Assembly: GCF_023667495.1 (NCBI RefSeq)
Contig: NZ_JAMOZL010000003.1
Span: 310,001-374,000 of the forward strand
DNA length: 64,000 nt
Direction of reading: 5' to 3'
Source of the DNA: Dyadobacter sp. MSC1_007
Lineage (GTDB): Bacteria > Bacteroidota > Bacteroidia > Cytophagales > Spirosomataceae
Shown: positions 57,362 to 64,000 of the stretch, piece by piece
Layout of the letters: every line of letters starts with the position of its first letter
Position numbering within the stretch: the first letter of the stretch is position 1
The notes under the pieces: model-generated
Told to the model about the DNA's origin: nothing
The model's input: only the letters and a program-made list of their open reading frames with translations
The model's database searches: none
Program-made: the position numbers and the translations under genes

Positions 57362-60262
57362 TCAAATGTCCATCATAAACTGTACCAGATTGGCATCTAC
57401 GCCCAATCCCAGTTTTTTGCGGAGTCGATAGCGCTTGATTTCCACACCGCGGATTGAAATCCCCAGCACAGGCGCCATTTCCTTAGTAGAAAGATTCATG
57501 CGAAGGCATGCGGCGAGGCGAAGTTCGGAAGGTGAAATGGTGGGATAAATTTGTCTTAGTTTTTTGAAGAACTGCTCATGTACTTCATCGAAATTCTGCT
57601 CGAACAAGACCCAGTCGTCCTTGCCCGCTACATTCCGTTCGATACTGTGCAGCAATTTTTGATAGTGGATATTGGGCAGTTGCTGGCCCATTTCGGCTTT
57701 TACCTGTTTCAGCTCGTCGCGGATCTCTTCCAGGATTTCGTTTTTACGCACCACATTAATGGCCACATTGCTCAACTGCTGGCTTTTGTTTTGTATCTCG
57801 CTTTGTAACTTTTCATTCTGGATCTGCATGATCTGCCTTTCACTCGACAGACGCTGCTGGCGTAGTTTTTCTTCCTGTTCCTCGATAAGCTTACGGCGGT
57901 GCCGTGCCAGTCGTTTTTCCTGGTACACGATCAATGCGGCAAATACCAGGGCGATCACAATAGCAAAGAGGATTTTGGCAAGCAAAGTCTCACGCCAATA
58001 CGGTTTTACACTGAACCGGTAAGAGGTAACCGTTTCATTCAGGTTACTTCGAATTTCAAACAGATAATCGGCCGATTCGAGGTTGGTGAATTCCACAAAA
58101 CTCTGGTCCGTCCATTCAGACCATTGATCGGTCAGCCCTCTCAAACGGTATTTATATTGCACTGTCTGGCCGTACACCGGTAATGCATAGTTGATCCGGA
58201 GCGAGCGGGCGTCTGAGGGAAAAGAAGGGTTACCTGCAATGGGAAAGGTCTCGTTCAGGTTTCTGAGATTGGCGACTTTTCTGATAATGGGCGTAGCACC
58301 CACATTTTGATAGTCGTCGGAAGAAATGCGGTTGTATAATGCGTAGCCATTGTCCAGACAAAAGAAATAATAGTCGTTGGAGACGGGAATCACAGTTTCA
58401 CTGTTCCTGACCAGCGTTAATGCGAGATTACGCGGTTTCTTACCGATGGAATAAAATGCAACCCGGTTAATGAAAACTTTGAACCAGTCGCCGGGCAGGC
58501 CCGTACGGACTTTATAGGTTTCGTCTTCACTTGCGAAATCCTGACTTGGTTTAAGCCCTCCGTCAGCGTCCGGCTGTAAAAAAGATTTGCCCGATCGTAT
58601 GCGCACCTGCCCATTGAGCCAACTGATGATCTCGACAGAAAACTCGCTGGGAATGTCGCTAGGTGCTTTATACTCTTTCCAAAGCAATGCTGAATCGAGG
58701 GTAGGGCTAAGTTTTGCTTGAAACAATCCCTTGTATGCATGCCCGATCCAGAATGCCCCATAACGGTCTTTAACGATCTGCCTGATAGGAATCGGAGGGA
58801 CGCCTTTTACCGGATAAGCGTAGGCCCAGATGCCTTTTGGGTCTTTCTTGTATATATGCAGGCCAATATATGCGCCTTGCAAAAGCAATGTATCTTTCCC
58901 ATTCCGGACGGGAAGCAGCACCCAACCGCCGTTGATATCCGATATTTTTTTGATCCCGTTTTCTTCAATGCGGTAAGTGGCGTCGTTATGGCCGCAGAGC
59001 AACTGGTCGTCGATCACTTTGAGAGTCCAGGTTTGCCCTTCAAGGCCAGGTACGGCGCGAAATGGCTCGGAGGAAAGCCATTTTTTTACAAATACACCTT
59101 TATTGGACCCCACATAAAGGTTACCATGCCAAATGGCCGCCGCGTAAGTTGAGCCCAAAGGATTCTCATTCGTCTGATAGGAAATGATCGGCGACGACGT
59201 TTTCACCATGTCGATGCCCTGATCCAATCCTATCCAAAGCTGTTTTCCACGGTCCTCGTCAAGGGCCAGAACGGTGTTGTTTTGCAAACCCGTTTCCTTA
59301 TTGAACCGGTATTTCAGGCTGCCGTTTTGGGAGACGACGTAAACACCATTCTGAATTGTCCCGAAAACGATGTTTGTATCGCGGTTCGTAACGATCGCAC
59401 GGTTAATGATATTCCTTTTGAGTTCTTCGGAAATGGCAATCGTCCAGGGCGAAAGCATGCCTTTCTCCCAAATAAACAGGCCGTGCCTCGTGGTGGTAAT
59501 GAGAATACGGCCGCCAGGAAAGGGGAGTATGGCCGAAACGATCGCTGGTGAAAGTGCTTCTGTACCGGTTAATGGCGTAAATTTATGCCCTTTCAGTTCA
59601 TAAATTCCCTTGCCGATCATTTGCACCAGCACACGGTTCCGGACATAGCGCATGAACATGAAGTTGCCCGGCCCCTTGATCTCCACCAGGTTTTTACCGT
59701 CATACCGGTATATCATCGAAAACGATTGAAAATAGATGTAATCCGGTGTTTTGAGGATATGCCAGATCTCTTCGGTTTTCAAGCTGGTAAAATTGGCCTT
59801 TTTGCTCAGAGAATAGTATTTCAATTGTCCGTCAGCCTCTTTTTTCCAATATCCAAATTCGGAGAAGCCACCTGCATATATGCGTTGTTCTTTAATGGCT
59901 GGCCGATTGAGGACTTTTCCGGAAGGATTGTTGCCGAATTGCTCATCATATAAAACCGTCCGGACAATTTGCCCGTCGGGAAGTGGATATAGCTTCCACG
60001 AAGCTCCGTCGTATTCGAGCAGGCCGTCTGAATTTGCTGAGTAAATCATTCCGTCGGCGCTCTGGCACAGGTCCCAGTTCTGGTTGTGTGCCTTGTATGT
60101 CGCCGCCGGATAATTGGTCAATGGCGGCGTTTCCTGGCCAACACACACCAGGGAGATTAAGCCAAAAAAGAGTTTGGCCGCATAGTAACCAGCCTTATAT
60201 TTGAGAGCCCATTGGGGAAATAGGCTTGGTGTAAGCCTTTTTAGAGCCCGGTCAAAAACCAT
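57362..60262 (-). CDS. Membrane-spanning Y_Y_Y sensor with LuxR-type DNA-binding domain
   Basis: A 966-residue one-component sensor-regulator. After a hydrophobic N-terminal segment (about 30-42) comes a periplasmic beta-propeller region (about 45-690; blades such as 'DLCQSADGMIYSANSDGLLE', 'LWIGLDQGIDMVKTSSPI' and 'AFWIGHAYKGLF'). A Y_Y_Y domain ('YKYRLRGLTDQWSEWTDQSF') and a transmembrane segment near 760-780 ('KILFAIVIALVFAALIVY') follow, then a coiled coil (about 790-860). At 910-960 there is a LuxR-like HTH ('SPSELRLAACLRMNLSTKEM', then 'ISIRGVEIKRYRLRKKLGLG'). It has no kinase or receiver domains. Placement upstream of susC suggests it senses the imported glycan and binds the repeats at 57278-57298. 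Confidence 0.9.
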   Translation of the reverse strand: MVFDRALKRLTPSLFPQWALKYKAGYYAAKLFFGLISLVCVGQETPPLTNYPAATYKAHNQNWDLCQSADGMIYSANSDGLLEYDGASWKLYPLPDGQIVRTVLYDEQFGNNPSGKVLNRPAIKEQRIYAGGFSEFGYWKKEADGQLKYYSLSKKANFTSLKTEEIWHILKTPDYIYFQSFSMIYRYDGKNLVEIKGPGNFMFMRYVRNRVLVQMIGKGIYELKGHKFTPLTGTEALSPAIVSAILPFPGGRILITTTRHGLFIWEKGMLSPWTIAISEELKRNIINRAIVTNRDTNIVFGTIQNGVYVVSQNGSLKYRFNKETGLQNNTVLALDEDRGKQLWIGLDQGIDMVKTSSPIISYQTNENPLGSTYAAAIWHGNLYVGSNKGVFVKKWLSSEPFRAVPGLEGQTWTLKVIDDQLLCGHNDATYRIEENGIKKISDINGGWVLLPVRNGKDTLLLQGAYIGLHIYKKDPKGIWAYAYPVKGVPPIPIRQIVKDRYGAFWIGHAYKGLFQAKLSPTLDSALLWKEYKAPSDIPSEFSVEIISWLNGQVRIRSGKSFLQPDADGGLKPSQDFASEDETYKVRTGLPGDWFKVFINRVAFYSIGKKPRNLALTLVRNSETVIPVSNDYYFFCLDNGYALYNRISSDDYQNVGATPIIRKVANLRNLNETFPIAGNPSFPSDARSLRINYALPVYGQTVQYKYRLRGLTDQWSEWTDQSFVEFTNLESADYLFEIRSNLNETVTSYRFSVKPYWRETLLAKILFAIVIALVFAALIVYQEKRLARHRRKLIEEQEEKLRQQRLSSERQIMQIQNEKLQSEIQNKSQQLSNVAINVVRKNEILEEIRDELKQVKAEMGQQLPNIHYQKLLHSIERNVAGKDDWVLFEQNFDEVHEQFFKKLRQIYPTISPSELRLAACLRMNLSTKEMAPVLGISIRGVEIKRYRLRKKLGLGVDANLVQFMMDI

Positions 60263-60277
60263 TTTACTTTGTTTGCA

Positions 60278-61654
60278 ATGAAAAAAGTTCTTTCCTTATT
60301 TCTGCTTAGTTCGTCCGTAGCTATGGCACAGGTTAAGCCTTCTGACGACAATATCAGGAACGATATCCGGTACAATCTTAATGAATCCGGTTCACATTAT
60401 GTAAAATTCACATTTACGAATCAGGCCTGGTTTCGTCTGAATGAAAATAACCCGGGTACCACCGTTTTGGGCGACCCAAAAGCAAACACTTTCGATATTG
60501 GTCTGCGCCGGACGCGTATGCAGTTGTTCGGGCAGTTGATCGACCGGATATTCTTCTATACGCAGTTTGGAATGAATAATTTCAACAAGGTAAGCGCATC
60601 GCCGTCGTACAACACCTCAGGAACGCCGAGCCAGCGGAAGGTCGCGGCCTTTTTCCATGACGCGGTGGGTGAATATGAAATGCAACGAAATGGGACAAGC
60701 TTCATCCGCTTCGGGGGAGGGCTTACTATTGTGAATGGTTTTTCAAGATTTTCGCAACCCAGTATTGGTACCATTATGACGTTGGATGTGCCCGTATTCG
60801 CGCAGGCAACTGTGGATCAGACCGACCAGTTTTCGCGAAAACTGACTGTTTATAGCCGTGGACAAGTAGGCAAATTCAATTACCGGGTCGGTGTTTCAGA
60901 CCCGTTTCCAATCGAAACAAATGGCGCAAATCCACCCGCGCTCAACCGCAATTCGGTGTTTTCACAGCGAAAGAACCACAAGCAATTTCAGGGGCTTCTG
61001 ATCTACAATATTTTCGATACAGAGGATAACACGACTCCCGGCTATATGACGGGTACTTATCTTGGAAAACGCAAGGTATTGAATGTCGAAGCCGGTATTA
61101 CTTCTCAGAAAAACGCTACTTGGCGAAAGGAAACTGTGGATACCCTGTATAGCGATATGACGCTTTGGTCGGTGGCTGCGTATCTGGATATGCCTTTGAA
61201 TAAAGAAAAGGGTACTGCGATATCGGCCTACCTGGGCTATTTCGGCACTGACTACGGTAAGGGTTACCTGCGCTACAATGGCAGCATGAACCCGGCCACA
61301 GGCACTACCCAACCCATTGCGGGGGTGAGCGGCACGCATGGCAACGCGTACCCGATGTTCGGGACTGGAAATGTGGTGTATGCGCAGGCGGGCTATAAGC
61401 TGAAAGATCGCCTACTTGGGAACCAAGGCACTTTAATGCCTTATGCTTCATTGCAAAGCGCCGATTATGACCGCCTGAGGGATGCCGTCAATGTGTATAA
61501 CCTTGGCGTCAACTGGTTTATAAGCGGACAAAACGGCAAAATATCCCTTAATTACGAAAGCAGGCCGGTTTATCGGGCCAGCGCTGTCGCCAACGAGCTC
61601 GAAAAGTCGGGGAGACGTCGCTCCTGGATTTTGCAATACCAGATATCGATTTGA
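60278..61654 (+). CDS. Outer membrane porin
   Basis: A 458-residue predicted beta-barrel. The leader 'MKKVLSLFLLSSSVAMAQ' is cleaved near residue 18. Long amphipathic strands follow, with the porin-like pattern 'TFDIGLRRTRMQLFGQLIDR', 'FFYTQFGMNNFN', 'RFGGGLTIVNGFSRF', 'GKFNYRVGVSDPF' and the terminal 'RRSWILQYQISI'. The family resembles phosphate-selective-type porins of Cytophagales; selectivity is unknown. The ATG at 60278 is used; a TTG at 60269 is less likely. It is divergent from the sensor gene, with only 15 bp between start codons, so their promoters must overlap coding sequence or each other. A strong terminator follows. Confidence 0.86.
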   Translation: MKKVLSLFLLSSSVAMAQVKPSDDNIRNDIRYNLNESGSHYVKFTFTNQAWFRLNENNPGTTVLGDPKANTFDIGLRRTRMQLFGQLIDRIFFYTQFGMNNFNKVSASPSYNTSGTPSQRKVAAFFHDAVGEYEMQRNGTSFIRFGGGLTIVNGFSRFSQPSIGTIMTLDVPVFAQATVDQTDQFSRKLTVYSRGQVGKFNYRVGVSDPFPIETNGANPPALNRNSVFSQRKNHKQFQGLLIYNIFDTEDNTTPGYMTGTYLGKRKVLNVEAGITSQKNATWRKETVDTLYSDMTLWSVAAYLDMPLNKEKGTAISAYLGYFGTDYGKGYLRYNGSMNPATGTTQPIAGVSGTHGNAYPMFGTGNVVYAQAGYKLKDRLLGNQGTLMPYASLQSADYDRLRDAVNVYNLGVNWFISGQNGKISLNYESRPVYRASAVANELEKSGRRRSWILQYQISI

Positions 61655-61670
61655 TAAATGGATATTTGAA

Positions 61671-61719
61671 AAATTCAGCGATTTTCCGGGAGTCCATGTC
61701 CTGGAAAATCGCTGAATTT
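61671..61719. terminator. Bidirectional terminator between porin and TonB receptor genes
   Basis: AAATTCAGCGATTTTCC (61671-61687) pairs perfectly with 61703-61719 over 15 nt, giving a 17-bp stem flanked by A- and T-runs. It serves the convergent genes on both sides. Confidence 0.9.
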
Positions 61720-61725
61720 TTTGTC

Positions 61726-64000
61726 TTAAAAATTGAAATTTACCCGGGCAAAAAGATACCGTCCATTGAAACCCATTTGCTGAACGCGGCGCGAGTATAC
61801 AAAACGTCCAAGGCTCACATTGCCAGAATGGGTGTGCTTGTCCTGGTAAACATCGAACACATTATTGGAGCCGATCGAAAGATTGACTCCTTTCACCACA
61901 TCGTAATTTAAAGCCACGTCGGTAACTATTTTGGCGCCGAAAGTCTGATCCAGTGTTTCTTTTTGGCCGGTCAATACATTCACTGGCCATGAATCGGGTT
62001 TGGTAGGGTCATTAGTGGGATCCCAGTAAGTTACTTCTCCAAACCGCACGCTGCGAAGCATTATCCCGAACTTCCCGGCCTTGTAATTGATCGTCAGACT
62101 TTGTTTGTTTTTGGGGCTGGCTATTTCAAACCGGCTCAAATCTTCCCGGTTAAAATAAGTGTTAACCTGATTGGTCTGCACCAATATGTCCGAAGCATGG
62201 ATAATAGGCCTGCCATCAGCGCCTTTTTTTACTTTGTTTTGAATAAATGTGCCTGCAAGAATCGCCCTGATCGACTGATTTTTGCCGAATTTAGTATTGT
62301 ACGACAAAACCGCTTCGATTCCCCGCGAACGCGTATCAACTGCATTGGAAAAGAAATTCGCCGTAGTAGCATTCGCAGCTGCCAGCTGAGCTTTCAGATT
62401 GGCATTACCGCCATCGTTAAAATTGTTGGTCAACACAATGCGGTCGTCAATGTCGATCTGATAGGCATCGACGGTGAGTTCAAATGCATTATTGATCTGA
62501 ATGGTGGTACCAACGGTGAAACTTTGGGAAGTTTCCTGTTTGAGCTTTGGGATGCCCAGGACTTCAGCCGGTTTGCTGTCATTGGTGAAGGTGCCGCTTT
62601 CCTGGGGCACCTGCTGGCCGTTTTGGGTTACAAATAGCGTGTTCGTTTTGGCATAATAACGTTGCTGCAAGGAAGGCGCCCTGAACCCGGTGCTCGCTGA
62701 CGCACGCAAGGCGATACCGTCTGTGAATTTAAACCGGGTCGAGAACTTGTAGTTGAGTGTATTCCCAAAGTCAGAGTAGTTTTCGAAACGCAATGCCGCA
62801 CTGAAAACCCACCATTTTGCAATGTCCTGTTCAAGATCGAGATACCCGGCTACGCTGTGCCTGGAATGCGACCCTGCATTCTGGGGAAAGAAACCTGAGA
62901 ATACCTGAGCCCCCGCCGCCACTCCGGCAGCCACGTCGTAGTTTTTGTAAGAAGCTTCCTCTCCGGCCGTAATGGTGTATTTATCAGTCCGCTGTTCGGC
63001 ACCTACTGCTACATTGAGGCCATAAAGCACGTCAAACTTCCTGCCCAGGTCAAGGTTGATCGTGTTTTGAGAAAATGCATTTCCACCGGCATCGAATTTC
63101 CGCTGAAAGCTGCTGTTGCCGACAGCCTGCGTATAATTAACCGAGTTGGAGATCGTGTAGTCGAAATCATTTTTTCCAAAAGTATTGCTGAGGTCAAACC
63201 GCCATTCACCCAGTTTTCCGCGAAAACCGGCTGCGGCTGAAATATCGGTCACGTCGCTGTTGATCTCCGGTAAAAAGCCATTAGGGTAAACAGCAAATAC
63301 ATTTGTTCTCACGGCGGCAGGGATTCCGTTGGGATACCGGTAAAAGCCCGCAGCATTACCCTTTTTGTTATTATAACCTCCGAATGCATAAATTTCCATC
63401 GCATCGTTAACGGGGATACTGGCATTCACGACAACGCCTCCGCCCTTCACTTCCGAATTGCCGATACGCATATCGAAATCGTTGCGGGTAAGGCCCTTTT
63501 GTGTCAGTAGTTCCTGGTCAACCACTGTACCGTTCACTGCGGGGAATATTTGGCCGGTATAGGTGCCGGTTCGATTGGTGGCTTCCCGGTTGACGTATTC
63601 TCCTGTGATATTGACGAAACCTTTCTGCCCAATTTTCAAGCCATAGTTCAGCCCGACCTGCGCCGTCCCACCGTCTGAAATGTCAACGGAAGCGTCTTTG
63701 TTGTTATTGATAATATAGTTTTTGTCGTAGCTGGTCACGTTCTGGCCGTAGGAGACATTGCCGCTGAGGCCGGTTCGCGATTTTAATATAATATTGATTA
63801 CCCCGGCAATGGCGTCGGAGCCATATTGTGCCGCCGCTCCGTCCCGAAGTATCTCTATCTTATCAACTGCCGTCGCCGGGATTGCATTCAGGTCGGTGCC
63901 GACCGTGCCGCGGTTAACCGTGCCATTCACGTTCACGAGCGAGGATTGATGCCTTCTTTTACCATTGATCAATACTAAAACCTGATCCGGACCGAGCCCA
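61726..64000 (-). CDS. TonB-dependent receptor, 5' partial
   Basis: The frame is open through the window end (minus strand reads 'GLGPDQVLVLINGKRRHQSS' from 64000), so at least 758 residues are present and the leader and N-terminal domain lie outside. The remaining plug has 'VDKIEILRDGAAAQYGSDAI' and 'AGVINIILKSR'. The barrel follows and ends with the aromatic strand 'MGFNGRYLFARVNFNF'. Motifs typical of siderophore or vitamin receptors are present ('VAGYLDLEQDIAKWWVFSAA', 'ALRASASTGFRAPSLQQRYY', 'INNAFELTVDAYQIDIDDRI'). It is not a SusC type. The ligand is unknown; no siderophore or heme genes are visible beside it. Confidence 0.92.
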   Translation of the reverse strand, partial: GLGPDQVLVLINGKRRHQSSLVNVNGTVNRGTVGTDLNAIPATAVDKIEILRDGAAAQYGSDAIAGVINIILKSRTGLSGNVSYGQNVTSYDKNYIINNNKDASVDISDGGTAQVGLNYGLKIGQKGFVNITGEYVNREATNRTGTYTGQIFPAVNGTVVDQELLTQKGLTRNDFDMRIGNSEVKGGGVVVNASIPVNDAMEIYAFGGYNNKKGNAAGFYRYPNGIPAAVRTNVFAVYPNGFLPEINSDVTDISAAAGFRGKLGEWRFDLSNTFGKNDFDYTISNSVNYTQAVGNSSFQRKFDAGGNAFSQNTINLDLGRKFDVLYGLNVAVGAEQRTDKYTITAGEEASYKNYDVAAGVAAGAQVFSGFFPQNAGSHSRHSVAGYLDLEQDIAKWWVFSAALRFENYSDFGNTLNYKFSTRFKFTDGIALRASASTGFRAPSLQQRYYAKTNTLFVTQNGQQVPQESGTFTNDSKPAEVLGIPKLKQETSQSFTVGTTIQINNAFELTVDAYQIDIDDRIVLTNNFNDGGNANLKAQLAAANATTANFFSNAVDTRSRGIEAVLSYNTKFGKNQSIRAILAGTFIQNKVKKGADGRPIIHASDILVQTNQVNTYFNREDLSRFEIASPKNKQSLTINYKAGKFGIMLRSVRFGEVTYWDPTNDPTKPDSWPVNVLTGQKETLDQTFGAKIVTDVALNYDVVKGVNLSIGSNNVFDVYQDKHTHSGNVSLGRFVYSRRVQQMGFNGRYLFARVNFNF

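Noticed and set aside
57351..57362. ATACAATTGTAT palindrome as an operator for susC
   Set aside because: It overlaps the sensor gene stop codon, is AT-rich and far from the promoter; the CACTACATCA repeats are better placed.

Overview
The window comes from a Bacteroidota chromosome, most likely a Cytophagales member close to Dyadobacter or Spirosoma. This is inferred from gene content: SusC/SusD, two DUF4249 lipoproteins, GldE, the Bacteroidota-type transcarbamylase ArgF', NAD-epimerase-type threonine dehydrogenase, a ComA-like phosphosulfolactate synthase and a 29-residue AURKAIP1/COX24-type protein. It also fits TAnnTTTG -7 boxes and the scarcity of Shine-Dalgarno sites. I see no rRNA, tRNA, CRISPR array, prophage or transposase gene. 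Most of the window is core metabolism with small accessory insertions.

Layout. 1-4.5 kb: two tandem DUF4249 lipoproteins (the first cut by the window edge) and a large MG2-domain protein with a TonB-plug-like tail. 4.5-7.5 kb: an Lrp/AsnC regulator divergent from tdh, then kbl, giving threonine-to-glycine conversion; a 24-bp inverted repeat lies between tdh and kbl. 7.5-14 kb: transglutaminase-like protein, YceI, ceramidase-like protein, Gfo/Idh/MocA oxidoreductase, thioesterase, a REP-like array and a HerA-like ATPase. 14-19 kb: alpha-E protein with an Anbu proteasome homologue, a GlmM-type hexosephosphate mutase and a cysteine desulfurase. 18.9-26.2 kb, minus strand: GNAT, argG, a four-helix-bundle (IVP) gene, argC, a vapBC remnant, argD, argF' and hemH. 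26.6-31.6 kb: aat, proB-proA-argE and an enoyl-CoA hydratase. 31.6-34.6 kb, minus: HU, TPR protein, COX24-like mini-protein and rng. 34.7-41.6 kb: mutY, PhyH, a second Gfo/Idh/MocA protein, ssb, gldE and guaB. 41.7-47.6 kb: DedA, ComA-like, thioesterase, MazG, a heptad-repeat coiled coil, thiamine pyrophosphokinase and an M1 peptidase. 47.6-60.3 kb, minus: a Kelch protein and a polysaccharide-utilisation locus. 60.3-64 kb: a porin and a TonB-dependent receptor running off the edge.

The polysaccharide locus reads, in transcription order: a membrane-spanning LuxR-type sensor, susC, susD, a LamG surface lipoprotein and two glycoamylase-like (PF10091/GH144-type) enzymes, so beta-1,2-glucan is the best substrate guess. 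A promoter with two 10-bp CACTACATCA repeats lies upstream of susC. The arginine genes probably form the acylated, likely succinylated, ornithine route: ArgF' has Ala90 where acetylornithine enzymes carry Glu, and a GNAT protein upstream is a candidate first enzyme.

The most unusual items are an internally deleted VapC toxin still overlapping its antitoxin inside the arg cluster; an IVP gene whose flanking repeats supply the start codon of argC and the stop codon of argG; a related repeat-bounded element between tdh and kbl; the susC operator; and the MG2/plug hybrid protein.
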